Positions 9,319 to 17,603 of a stretch of 64,000 nucleotides of DNA are shown in pieces. This DNA is from Mycolicibacterium anyangense (GTDB lineage Bacteria > Actinomycetota > Actinomycetes > Mycobacteriales > Mycobacteriaceae), in the NCBI RefSeq assembly GCF_010731855.1, contig NZ_AP022620.1, positions 2,852,001 through 2,916,000 of the forward strand, read 5' to 3'. Under the pieces are notes generated by a model, which was not told the DNA's origin, made no database searches, and saw only the letters and a list, made by a program, of their open reading frames with translations. The stretch's first letter is position 1; every line of letters starts with the position of its first letter. Position numbers and translations under genes: made by a program.

Positions 9319-9750
9319 TCAGCCGTGGGCGACAGCCCTCTTGACCGCCTGGCTGTAGGCCTGTTTCTGCGAGTCCCCCACCGCGGAGTCGAAGACCAGG
9401 ACGACGTCCTCGACCTGGACCATGTCGCGGATCGCCGCGGCATAGATCTCGGCACGCCCGGTGCTGGGGAATTTCAGGATCGACACCGTGTCGGTGGCCC
9501 GGGCCTCGGTGCACCCGGCGGCCGGGCACACCGACGCCGTCACGTCATGCGGGTTGAGCGCCGGCAGATGCGCGGCGTCGATGGCAGCGAGTACCTCGGC
9601 CACCGACACACCGTTGAGCGGGCCCGCGGCGCCCTGGGTGGCGCTGGTCGGCGTGGGGACAGTCTGCTTGTCGCCGCAGCCGGTCAACCCCGCAGCCAGC
9701 AGGATGACGGGCAGCACAGCCGCGGCGAGGGGTCGGTGTCTCGTCCGCAT
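9319..9750 (-). CDS. Putative lipoprotein, 143 aa
   Basis: The N-terminus has a basic start, a hydrophobic stretch (LAAAVLPVILLAAGLTGC) and a lipobox LTGC, predicting lipidation at Cys25 and anchoring outside the cytoplasmic membrane. The mature part contains two further cysteines (VCPAAGCTEA), probably a disulfide, and no enzyme motif I recognise. It converges on hsd with 1 bp between the stops and is divergent from the next lipoprotein gene. The function is unknown. Confidence 0.75.
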   Translation of the reverse strand: MRTRHRPLAAAVLPVILLAAGLTGCGDKQTVPTPTSATQGAAGPLNGVSVAEVLAAIDAAHLPALNPHDVTASVCPAAGCTEARATDTVSILKFPSTGRAEIYAAAIRDMVQVEDVVLVFDSAVGDSQKQAYSQAVKRAVAHG

Positions 9751-9807
9751 CCCGAAAGCCTAGTGCACACAGCCGGTTACCAGGCTTGCCGACCACACTT
9801 GCTGGTC

Positions 9808-10827
9808 ATGCTGATCGGCCGCATCACCGCTGCCCTGAGCGTGCTCGCCCTGGCGTTGGTGGGCTGCGCGAGCACCGTCGCCGACCGCTCCGCACAAGCC
9901 CACTCGTTCACAGCCTCATTGCGAGCGCTGCCCGGCGTGCTGGCCGCCCAGGACGATGTGGCGCACAACGAGGCCCAGGGCATGGTGTTCTTCCGCATCG
10001 CCGTCGACGTCGCGGCGAACATCACCGCCGACCAGGTCGACCGGATCACCGGGGCATACCTGCGCAACGTCGACGCCAGCAGATACCCCGGCTACCGGCT
10101 GGAGCTGGATCTGCGGCAGGGCTGGAACCTGTTCGCGGTGGACAGCGGCCAATTGCCGATCACCAATCCCGACCAGGTCCTGTCCCAATCCAAGGACTGG
10201 ATCGCGCTGCGAGATCAGTTCCCGGGTGCGACGGTCCGGGTGCGCGCCACCATCACCCACCCGGGCGGGCAGACGCCCGACCGCGACACCGGACATTCCA
10301 ACGTCGCCACGCTCGACCTTGCCACCGGCACTGACTACACCGCCGTCGCCGCGGCGGCGCGCACCCTGAGCGAGCGGTTCCCCTGGCTGGCCCAGCTGGA
10401 TTGGACGATCAACGCCGCCAAGGAGCATCCCGCCGAGATCAAGTCGTCGCGACGATTTCCCTCGGCCGCCGAGTTGGCGGTGTTCACCCGGCTCAATGCC
10501 GACCAGACGATCCCCCACATCGACAGGCTGCGCATCAACAGCCCGATCGCTGCGCCGGTGTGGTTCGCCGAGCAGACGACCCAGTCACGGGATGTGACGG
10601 TGGCACTGCAGCTGGCTCGGGCCCATCTGCCGGTGGCCGCCGGGCTGCCGGCGCCGGTGCTCTACACCGCCAGCGACGAGCTGTCCGGACACATCGGCGG
10701 CCGGGGATTCGCCCGCGGTCCGGTGGCGGTCACCATCGGCGGCTGCACCCCACACGATCCGCTGGTGTACCTGCCGATACCCGAGGAGCGGCAGTTGATC
10801 AAGCGGTATGAGACGTGCGCGGCCTGA
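9808..10827 (+). CDS. Putative lipoprotein, 339 aa
   Basis: The ATG at 9808 is followed by a lipoprotein signal peptide ending in the lipobox LVGC (residue about 18). The mature protein is soluble, with no catalytic motif I can name, and ends in a cysteine-containing region (GGCTPHDP and KRYETCAA) that could form a disulfide. The reading frame is open far upstream, but the signal peptide fixes the start. It is divergent from the other lipoprotein and followed by the KstR-operator operon. Confidence 0.75.
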   Translation: MLIGRITAALSVLALALVGCASTVADRSAQAHSFTASLRALPGVLAAQDDVAHNEAQGMVFFRIAVDVAANITADQVDRITGAYLRNVDASRYPGYRLELDLRQGWNLFAVDSGQLPITNPDQVLSQSKDWIALRDQFPGATVRVRATITHPGGQTPDRDTGHSNVATLDLATGTDYTAVAAAARTLSERFPWLAQLDWTINAAKEHPAEIKSSRRFPSAAELAVFTRLNADQTIPHIDRLRINSPIAAPVWFAEQTTQSRDVTVALQLARAHLPVAAGLPAPVLYTASDELSGHIGGRGFARGPVAVTIGGCTPHDPLVYLPIPEERQLIKRYETCAA

Positions 10828-10838
10828 GAGTACGGTTC

Positions 10839-10852
10839 TAGAACACGTTCTA
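10839..10852. promoter_or_regulatory. KstR-type operator upstream of the two-gene dehydrogenase operon
   Basis: TAGAACACGTTCTA fits TnnAACnnGTTnnA. The arms are perfectly inverted and extend to CTAGAAC/GTTCTAG (10838-10853). It ends 15 bp before the start codon at 10868, the same distance as the site before hsd. This is the stronger of the two sites. Confidence 0.78.
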
Positions 10853-10867
10853 GCCGAGAGGGAATCG

Positions 10868-11929
10868 ATGCCCGACGCCGTGCTCGTGACCGGAGCCTTC
10901 GGCCTGGTCGGCAGCGCCACCGTCACGCACCTGGCCGCCGCCGGCCGCCACGTCGTGGCCACCGATCTCGATACCCCCGCCAACCGCACGGCCGCTGCCG
11001 CGCTGCCCGCCGGCGTCACGGTGCAGTGGACCGATCTGACCGACGCCACCGCCGTCGGGACCCTGATCAGCAGCGTCGCACCGGCGTCGGTGATCCACCT
11101 GGCCGCCATCATCCCGCCGGTCTGCTACGCCAATCCCTGGCTGGCCCGCCGGGTGAACGTCGAGGCCACCGGTACCCTGATCGCCGCCGCTGCCGCCGAA
11201 CCCACGCCGCCGCGATTCGTGCAGGCCTCATCGATCGCCGTCTACGGACCTCGCAACCCGCACCACACCAGCGACCTGCTGACCCCGCAGACCCCGGTGC
11301 GGCCGTTCGACCTCTACGGCGGCCACAAGGTCGAGGCCGAGGAGCTGGTCCGCGGGTCGGCCCTGGACTGGGTGATCCTGCGGCTGGGCGGCGTGATCAG
11401 TCCTGAGTTCGACCTCGGGATGGACCCGGACATGGTGTATTTCGAGGGTCTGCTACCCATCGACGGCCGACTGCAGACCGTCGACGTCCGGGACGTCGCA
11501 CACGCCTTCGCCGCCGCCACCACCGCCGACGCGATCGGCCAGACCCTGCTGATCGGCGGGGACGACAGCCACCGCCTGCACCAGGGCGAGGTCTCCTCGT
11601 CGATCACCGCCGCAATGGGGCTTGTGGGCGCAACAGCCAAGGGCCGCAAGGGAAATCCCGAGGATGATGACGGCTGGTTCGCCACCGACTGGATGGACTC
11701 GTCGAAAGCCCAACAGCTGCTGGGCTTTCAGCACCATTCGTGGCCGGACATGCTGACCGAGACCGCCAACCGGGCCGGCTGGAAACGCCCGCTGTTCCGG
11801 TTGGCCGCGCCGCTGGCTCATGAGTACCTCAAACGCCAGTCGCCGTATTACCGGGCGCCCGGCGTCTACGCCGATCCGTGGGGGACCGTGAAGAACAAGT
11901 GGGGTCGATTCGAGGCGGACACGTCATGA
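10868..11929 (+). CDS. NAD-dependent epimerase/dehydratase family protein
   Basis: This is a 353-residue extended SDR. The Rossmann motif VTGAFGLVGSATV is at residues 7-19, an active-site serine lies in QASSIAVYG, and the catalytic Tyr/Lys pair is in DLYGGHKVEAEEL. The ATG at 10868 directly follows a KstR-type operator, although the frame stays open 20 codons upstream through the operator. The gene overlaps the following SDR gene by 4 bp. A steroid or related lipid is a plausible substrate because of the operator, but none can be named from the sequence. Confidence 0.82.
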   Translation: MPDAVLVTGAFGLVGSATVTHLAAAGRHVVATDLDTPANRTAAAALPAGVTVQWTDLTDATAVGTLISSVAPASVIHLAAIIPPVCYANPWLARRVNVEATGTLIAAAAAEPTPPRFVQASSIAVYGPRNPHHTSDLLTPQTPVRPFDLYGGHKVEAEELVRGSALDWVILRLGGVISPEFDLGMDPDMVYFEGLLPIDGRLQTVDVRDVAHAFAAATTADAIGQTLLIGGDDSHRLHQGEVSSSITAAMGLVGATAKGRKGNPEDDDGWFATDWMDSSKAQQLLGFQHHSWPDMLTETANRAGWKRPLFRLAAPLAHEYLKRQSPYYRAPGVYADPWGTVKNKWGRFEADTS

Positions 11930-12702
11930 GTACACAACCAGTAGCAGTCATCATCGGCGGTGCATCCGGCATCGGCTGGGCGACGGCCAGGAAGCTGGCC
12001 GCCGACGGCGCCCGGGTGACGATCGCCGACCGCAACGCCGAACTGGCGGCCGAACGCGCCGAAGAACTGGGCGCACCGCACACGTGGGCGGCGGTGGAGG
12101 TCACCGACGAGGCGACGGTGGCCGCCCTCTTCGATGAGGTGGTCACCCGCGACGGCGGCCTGGACGCGGTGGTCAACTGCGCCGGGTTCAGCGGCTTCGG
12201 GGTGATCACCGAGCTGGACGCCGCCGACTTCCGCTCCGTCATCGACGTCTGCCTCAACGGTGCATTCCTGGTCATCAAGCACGCCGGCCGCCACCTCGGC
12301 GACGGCGGCACACTGGTGTCGCTGACCTCGCTGAATGCCCGCCAGCCCGCGATCGGGATGAGCGCGTACTGCTCGGCGAAAGCGGGGTTGTCGATGCTCA
12401 CCCAGGTGGCTGCGCTCGAACTGGGGCCGCGCGGCATCCGGGTCAACGCCGTGGCACCCGGGTTCGTGCACACCCCGCTGACCGAGGGCGCCGCGGCCGT
12501 GCCCGGCGTGGTCGAGGAGTACGTCGAGAACACGGCGCTGGGCCGGCCCGGGACCCCGGAGGACATCGCCGAGGCGGTGGTGTGGCTGTGCTCCCCGCAG
12601 TCGTCGTGGATGACCGGTGAGATCCTGGACCTCAACGGCGGAGCGCACCTCAAGCGTTACCCGGACATCAACGCGCACTTGCTGCGTCTGATGAATCAAT
12701 AG
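11926..12702 (+). CDS. SDR-family oxidoreductase
   Basis: This classical short-chain dehydrogenase of 258 residues has TGxxxGxG-like GGASGIGWATA near residue 10, a modified NAG motif (NCAGFSGFG), catalytic Ser in VSLTSLNA, and YCSAKAGL supplying Tyr and Lys. It ends with the GEILDLNGG segment typical of the family. It is translationally coupled to the preceding epimerase (ATGA overlap) and shares its KstR-type operator, so the two probably act on successive carbons of a steroid-like or acyl substrate. Confidence 0.85.
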   Translation: MSTQPVAVIIGGASGIGWATARKLAADGARVTIADRNAELAAERAEELGAPHTWAAVEVTDEATVAALFDEVVTRDGGLDAVVNCAGFSGFGVITELDAADFRSVIDVCLNGAFLVIKHAGRHLGDGGTLVSLTSLNARQPAIGMSAYCSAKAGLSMLTQVAALELGPRGIRVNAVAPGFVHTPLTEGAAAVPGVVEEYVENTALGRPGTPEDIAEAVVWLCSPQSSWMTGEILDLNGGAHLKRYPDINAHLLRLMNQ

Positions 12703-12717
12703 CTCCCCGACGGGCTA

Positions 12718-13875
12718 GTGTTCACTTCGGTGAACACTGAATTCACGCCGACCCAGAAGCGCGCGCTGGCGGTCGTCACCGTGCTCGCGCTGCTGTTCGG
12801 TGCGTACTTCCTGCGGCACTACTTCATCCTGGTGGTGATCGCGGCGATCGTCGCCTACCTGTTCACCCCGCTCTACAACCGCTGCCGGCGGCGTTTCAGC
12901 ACCGGCCTGTCGGCGACACTGACGGTGCTGGCCGCGCTGGCCACGGTGATCATCCCGGTGGGGGCGCTGATAACGCTTGCGGTGTTGCAGGTTTCGCACA
13001 TGGTGGTGCACGTCGCGGAGTGGGTCGAGACGGCCGATCTGTCCACCCTCGGTGACCGCGCCCTCACGTCCGTGAACACCCTGCTGACCAAGCTCCCGTT
13101 CGGCCACTTCACCGTCAGTGCGGAATCGTTGCGCGACACGATGATCCGGGTCTCGCAGAATCTCGGCCAATGGCTGCTGCACTCGCTGAGCGGTGCGGCC
13201 GGCGGGGTGATCGGGATGGTCACCTCAGCGATCATCTTTCTGTATGTGCTGATTTCGCTGCTGACCAACCAGCGGGAACTGATCACCCTGATCCGCCGGC
13301 TCAACCCGCTCGGCGAAGAAGCCACCGATCTGTACCTGGCCAAGATGGGTGCGATGGTGAAGGGAACCGTCAAGGGCCAGTTCATCATCGCCTCGGTGCA
13401 AGGTGTGCTGGGCGCGGCGTCGATCTACATCGGCGGCTTCCACAACGGATTCTTCATCTTCGCGATCTTCCTCACCGCGCTGTCGGTGATCCCGCTCGGC
13501 AGCGGAATCGTCACCATCCCGTTCGGGATCGGGATGGTCCTGTTCGGCAACGTCGTCGGCGGTGTGTTCGTGGTGCTGTTCCACGTGCTGGCGATCACCA
13601 ACATCGACAACTTCCTGCGCCCGATCCTCGTTCCGCGGGAGGCCCGGCTGGATCCGGCGCTGATGCTGCTTGCGGTGTTCTCGGGTATCGCGATGTTCGG
13701 ATTCTGGGGCATCGTGCTGGGGCCGGTGCTGATGATCATCATCGTCACGACCATCTCGGTGTACCTGGCGGTGTTCAAAGGCGTGGAGATGACGGTGGAC
13801 GAGCCCGTTGAGAAACGGCACGAGAAGCGGCGCAGCGTGTTTCGGCGCTCGAAAAGGCCCCGGGTTGGGACTTAG
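12718..13875 (+). CDS. AI-2E family transporter (PerM-like permease)
   Basis: This is a 385-residue integral membrane protein with about eight hydrophobic segments. It has the family's hallmark C-terminal pattern, including DNFLRPILVPREARLDPALM and the following GIAMFGFWGIVLGP segment. The family exports or takes up small molecules, and its substrates in mycobacteria are not established. The start may be GTG 12718 or GTG 12733. The C-terminus is a basic cytosolic tail. It occupies the same relative place as Rv1101c. Confidence 0.85.
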   Translation: MFTSVNTEFTPTQKRALAVVTVLALLFGAYFLRHYFILVVIAAIVAYLFTPLYNRCRRRFSTGLSATLTVLAALATVIIPVGALITLAVLQVSHMVVHVAEWVETADLSTLGDRALTSVNTLLTKLPFGHFTVSAESLRDTMIRVSQNLGQWLLHSLSGAAGGVIGMVTSAIIFLYVLISLLTNQRELITLIRRLNPLGEEATDLYLAKMGAMVKGTVKGQFIIASVQGVLGAASIYIGGFHNGFFIFAIFLTALSVIPLGSGIVTIPFGIGMVLFGNVVGGVFVVLFHVLAITNIDNFLRPILVPREARLDPALMLLAVFSGIAMFGFWGIVLGPVLMIIIVTTISVYLAVFKGVEMTVDEPVEKRHEKRRSVFRRSKRPRVGT

Positions 13876-13912
13876 GTCACTGAGATCTCGCTTGGCTGGA
13901 CAAACGGCGCCG

Positions 13913-13927
13913 GTACGAGGATCGTAC
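13913..13927. promoter_or_regulatory. Small inverted repeat GTACGA-3-TCGTAC
   Basis: A 6-bp perfect inverted repeat with a 3-bp spacer lies about 55 bp upstream of the secreted alanine-rich protein gene. It could be a dimeric regulator site; no regulator can be named. Confidence 0.25.
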
Positions 13928-13982
13928 GGATTGTCATGAGTTCAGGCGCGGGGGGCGTCTGACACGGAGATCGGGGGGATCC

Positions 13983-14840
13983 ATGACGTCTTTTTCGCGT
14001 CCCATGACGCTGTCTGCAGCGACGTTGGCCACCGCAGTCACCCTGGCCGTGACGACTCCCACCGTCGCGGCCAGCCATCCCGACGCACCCGTCGCGTCAC
14101 CGGTGACCACCAGCTATCAGCTGCTGGTATCGGAATCAGAGGACCACGGTCCCCAGCGCGAACTCGCCTACGGTGATTGGGGCGGCCTCTTCGCGGGGTT
14201 CGGCGGGATCCTCGGCGGGCTGCGCCAGATGGGTGCGGACTATCTGAACGCCAACCAGGCAGCAGTTCTGGCCTTCGCGGCGAACATTCCGATACTGATG
14301 ATCGGTCCGGTAGCCATCGGAGGCGGCCACTTGGCCAATGCCTATTACTTCGGTGACAACGGTTCGCCGACCGGCGGGGCCGGGGTGCTGGCCTACGTCT
14401 TCAACCAGATCGCGAACGGTCTGTCGTTGCAGAACCTGGTCAAGACGGTCGTCATGGGAGTGACGGGCGTCATCCCGAAGTTCTACCTCGGGCCGGTGCA
14501 GATCGGCGGTGGTCTGCTGGCCGGCGCCTGGTTCAACGGTTACGGCGGGGACTACGGGCTCGCCGGTGTCTCCAACTACATCAAGTCCCAGCTGGGCGTG
14601 CCGGCCGCGGCCGCGGCGAAGGCCGCTGCCGCCGACCCGCCGTCGGTGGCGGTGACGGCGCGGGAAGCGGCCAAGCCCACGGCCGGGCATTCGGCCCGCG
14701 CCGCCCAAGCCGTGCCGTCACCTCGCAGCGCCCGCGCAGCGGCGGCCTCGGCGTCGTCGACGCACCCGGCCGCAGCCGCGTCCGCCCCTGCCAAGACCGC
14801 CGCCACCACGCACGGCGGGTCGAAGCGGCCTGCCGCCTAG
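13983..14840 (+). CDS. Secreted glycine- and alanine-rich protein, unknown
   Basis: A signal peptide (about residues 1-30, ending near TVAAS) is followed by a glycine-rich hydrophobic domain (about 55-200). That domain has repeated GPVxIGGG motifs (IGPVAIGGGHLANAYYFGD and LGPVQIGGGLLAGAWFNGYG). The C-terminal 80 residues are a disordered Ala/Ser/Pro/Lys tail reminiscent of wall-associated mycobacterial proteins. It is convergent with metQ, overlapping by 4 bp. The two GPVxIGGG blocks look like an internal duplication. The function is unknown; surface location is inferred from the signal peptide and tail. Confidence 0.75.
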   Translation: MTSFSRPMTLSAATLATAVTLAVTTPTVAASHPDAPVASPVTTSYQLLVSESEDHGPQRELAYGDWGGLFAGFGGILGGLRQMGADYLNANQAAVLAFAANIPILMIGPVAIGGGHLANAYYFGDNGSPTGGAGVLAYVFNQIANGLSLQNLVKTVVMGVTGVIPKFYLGPVQIGGGLLAGAWFNGYGGDYGLAGVSNYIKSQLGVPAAAAAKAAAADPPSVAVTAREAAKPTAGHSARAAQAVPSPRSARAAAASASSTHPAAAASAPAKTAATTHGGSKRPAA

Positions 14841-15739
14841 AGCGGCAGGAGGATGCCCTTGACGCTGGGATCGGTGGCCAGGAACTGTTGCACCGCTGGG
14901 TCTTTGAAGGTCTCGACCAGCTTCTTGATGTTGTCGGTGCCGGCCCACTTGCTGCCAATGGTGAGCTGTCCGGCGAACTCGTCGGGAGCCGGCGGGGCGA
15001 AGATCTGCTTGTCGAGCGGGATCTTGGCGGCCAGGTAGTACTCGGTGTAGCCGACGGCGGCGTCCAGGTCGGGCAGCGAGCGGGACTGGGCGGCGAAGTC
15101 GAGCAGGGTGAACTTCAGGTTCTTCGGGTTCGCGACGATGTCCTTGTGGGTGGCGGTCCACTTGTCGACGGTCGGGTTGAGTGTGATCAGACCGGCCCGC
15201 TCCAGCAGCCACAGGCCCTGCGCCTCGTTGGCAGGATCGGAGTACAGCGAGACGTTGGCGCCGTCGGGCAGCTGTGAAACGTCGGTGTATTTGTCCGACC
15301 AGATGCCGAAGCCCCACCGGAACACCGGAGTGGCGGCCTCTTCGCGGAAATCGGGGTTGGCTTCCAGTACCTGGCCGAGCCAGAGCTTGTGCTGGTAGAT
15401 GGTGCCGGCTACCTCGCCGTCGCTGACCGCCCGGTTGATGGTGTTGCTGTCGGACAGGCCCCGGAAGGCCACCTTGATGCCGTGCTTCGGGGCCACCTCA
15501 CGGCTGATGTACTCGATCAGCGACTGCTCGGCGGCATTGCCCTCATTGGTGGCGACCACCAGTGTGGCGCCGGGAATCTCGTTGGCGGACTTGGTGTCTG
15601 AGAAGAACAACAGCCGTCCGGCGACGACCGCCACGACGACAACCACCAGCCCCGCGGCGATCCACACCCATCGGCGCCGCTTCTTGATCTCGAACCCGTG
15701 GTTGTCGGGGCTTTCGACCTCGACTCCGGTGGTGGTCAT
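14837..15739 (-). CDS. metQ: Methionine ABC transporter substrate-binding protein (NlpA/MetQ family)
   Basis: This 300-residue solute-binding protein starts with a cytosolic basic segment and one membrane anchor (WVWIAAGLVVVVVAVVAGRL) rather than a lipobox. It continues as the two-lobed NlpA fold (GIKVAFRGLSDSNTINRAVS, SLYSDPANEAQGLWLLERAGLI). It is the last gene of the metN-metI-metQ operon. The uncleaved anchor instead of a lipid anchor is a notable variant. Confidence 0.9.
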   Translation of the reverse strand: MTTTGVEVESPDNHGFEIKKRRRWVWIAAGLVVVVVAVVAGRLLFFSDTKSANEIPGATLVVATNEGNAAEQSLIEYISREVAPKHGIKVAFRGLSDSNTINRAVSDGEVAGTIYQHKLWLGQVLEANPDFREEAATPVFRWGFGIWSDKYTDVSQLPDGANVSLYSDPANEAQGLWLLERAGLITLNPTVDKWTATHKDIVANPKNLKFTLLDFAAQSRSLPDLDAAVGYTEYYLAAKIPLDKQIFAPPAPDEFAGQLTIGSKWAGTDNIKKLVETFKDPAVQQFLATDPSVKGILLPL

Positions 15740-16455
15740 GCGTTGACGGTTCCTTTCAGGCGGGTACGTGCGTGGGGCGTGGTGAAGCGGACAAGGACGT
15801 CGCCGATGAACTGGACCGCGGCGACGGTGGCGACCAGGATGACGATGGTGGCCAGCATGACGCCCTGGTCGAAGCGCTGGTAGCCGTATGTGACTGCGAC
15901 ATAACCGATCCCGCCCGCGCCGATGGTGCCGGCGATGGCGGAGTATTCGATCATCGCGATGATGTTGATGGTCAGCCCACCCAGGATGGCGGGCACGGCC
16001 TCATTGAGCTGCGCGGTGCGGATGATCTGCAGACGCGAGGCCCCCGACGCCCGGGCCACCTTGACCACCGACGGCGGTACCGAGCGCAGGGAATTCTCGA
16101 CGATCCGGGTGAAGAAGGCGATGCCGGCCAGCGACATGGGCACCACTGCGGCGGCGATGCCGATGTTGGTCCCGGTGATGAAGCGGGTGAACGGCATGAT
16201 GGCGGCCATCAGGATCAGGAACGGCAGCGAGCGGCCGATGCTGATGATCCAGCTGAGAATGGTATGCAGCGTGGGGTTTTCGAAGAGACCGCCGGGTGCG
16301 AGGTTATGGATGAGCGCACCGAGGGGCACGCCGACGAGCACCACGATGGTCATGACGATGCCGACCATGGTCAGCGTGTCGAGCAGGGCGGGGATCAGCA
16401 GACCGGGCAACTCGTTGACGGGGACTTTGGCGTTGGCGAGCAGGGTTTCGGTCAC
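15736..16455 (-). CDS. metI: Methionine ABC transporter permease
   Basis: This 239-residue permease with about five membrane helices carries the EAA-loop signature of methionine permeases (VARASGASRLQIIRTAQLNEAVPAI region, at about residues 130-155). It overlaps metN and metQ by 4 bp each, so the three are one operon. Confidence 0.93.
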   Translation of the reverse strand: MTETLLANAKVPVNELPGLLIPALLDTLTMVGIVMTIVVLVGVPLGALIHNLAPGGLFENPTLHTILSWIISIGRSLPFLILMAAIMPFTRFITGTNIGIAAAVVPMSLAGIAFFTRIVENSLRSVPPSVVKVARASGASRLQIIRTAQLNEAVPAILGGLTINIIAMIEYSAIAGTIGAGGIGYVAVTYGYQRFDQGVMLATIVILVATVAAVQFIGDVLVRFTTPHARTRLKGTVNA

Positions 16456-17444
16456 GCGGCACCCCGCAGTCGCTGTTCGCCGGTGGCCAGGCCGTAGCGG
16501 GCGAGCACGTCGGCGGCGCGGCCGGACGCCTCCGGCGGGATGCCCAGGGTCGCCGAGCCGACGGTGACACCGTGCACCTCTTGGACGAACGCGCCGAGGA
16601 CGGCGATGGGCGCACCGAGTTCGTCGGATGCGCGGGCGATCCAGTCGGCCGGCACGTCGGATTCATAGATCACCTGCCAGACCTGCTGGCCGGAGGTGGC
16701 TGCCCGCGCCTGGCCCTGGGGCCGCAGCGCGGCGCCGAGATCGGAGTCGGGATTGGTCAAAAGGTCTACCAGCCTGCCGGATTCGACGATGGTCCCGTGA
16801 TCGAGGCGGGCGACGGAATCGGCGATCTCGAGCACGGTGTCCATTTCGTGGGTGATGAACACGATGGACAGGTCCAGGTCGTCACGCAGTTCGCGCAACA
16901 GGCCGACAACCGATGCGGTGGTGTCCGGGTCGAGCCCCGCAGTCGCTTCATCGGAGAGCAGGACCGAAGGGCGCAGCGCCAGTGCACGGGCAATGCCGAC
17001 GCGCTGCTTCTGACCTCCGGAGAGCTGGAAGGGATAGTGGTTCGCGCGGGCGGACAGTCCCACCCGGTCGAGGAGCTCGGCGACCCGCTTGCGTGATTCC
17101 TCAGCAGTGACCCCCAGGTATTCCAATGGGAGAGCGACATTTTCGGCTGCGGTGCGGCGTTCCAACAGGCCCGCGGACTGGAAGATGGTGCCGATGCGCC
17201 GACGGGCCACGCGCAGCTTGCCGGCGGACAGCGTGGTCAGGTCCTCGCCGTTGACCACCACCGAACCGGAGGTCGGCGGGGTCAACAGGTTGATACATTC
17301 GGCCAGCGTGCTCTTGCCCGCCCCGCTCGGGCCGACGACGGCGAGGATTTCGCCCGCCTCGACACGGAAGCTGATGCCGTCCAGCACGACACTGCGGTGC
17401 GAGCCATGGCCGTACACCTTGGTCAGCTCAGTCAGTTCGATCAT
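16452..17444 (-). CDS. metN: Methionine ABC transporter ATP-binding protein
   Basis: This 330-residue ATPase has Walker A GPSGAGKST, the Q-loop, the signature LSGGQKQRVGIARAL, Walker B VLLSDEATAGLD and the H-loop FITHEMD. The C-terminal 90 residues correspond to the NIL regulatory domain that binds methionine and inhibits uptake. The ATG at 17444 is chosen because MIELTELTKVYG is the usual N-terminus. First gene of metNIQ. The 159 bp upstream show no SAM riboswitch that I can recognise. Confidence 0.94.
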   Translation of the reverse strand: MIELTELTKVYGHGSHRSVVLDGISFRVEAGEILAVVGPSGAGKSTLAECINLLTPPTSGSVVVNGEDLTTLSAGKLRVARRRIGTIFQSAGLLERRTAAENVALPLEYLGVTAEESRKRVAELLDRVGLSARANHYPFQLSGGQKQRVGIARALALRPSVLLSDEATAGLDPDTTASVVGLLRELRDDLDLSIVFITHEMDTVLEIADSVARLDHGTIVESGRLVDLLTNPDSDLGAALRPQGQARAATSGQQVWQVIYESDVPADWIARASDELGAPIAVLGAFVQEVHGVTVGSATLGIPPEASGRAADVLARYGLATGEQRLRGAA

Positions 17445-17603
17445 AGGGACGCAACAGTGCCAACAGCCGGCACCGCACGTCACCCTTACGCTCACCCTGA
17501 GTCAGAAGGGCGGTGGATCAAAGTTATTGACGACCAAAGCTGAGTCGTAGGTCACAGCATCCTTCGGCAGATGTAGCGACCAATAGTCACGCTAGCTTGG
17601 CGA

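Noticed and set aside
17445..17603. SAM-type riboswitch upstream of metN
   Set aside because: I looked for the conserved core of SAM-binding leaders on the minus strand and found none; only a short leader without convincing helices.
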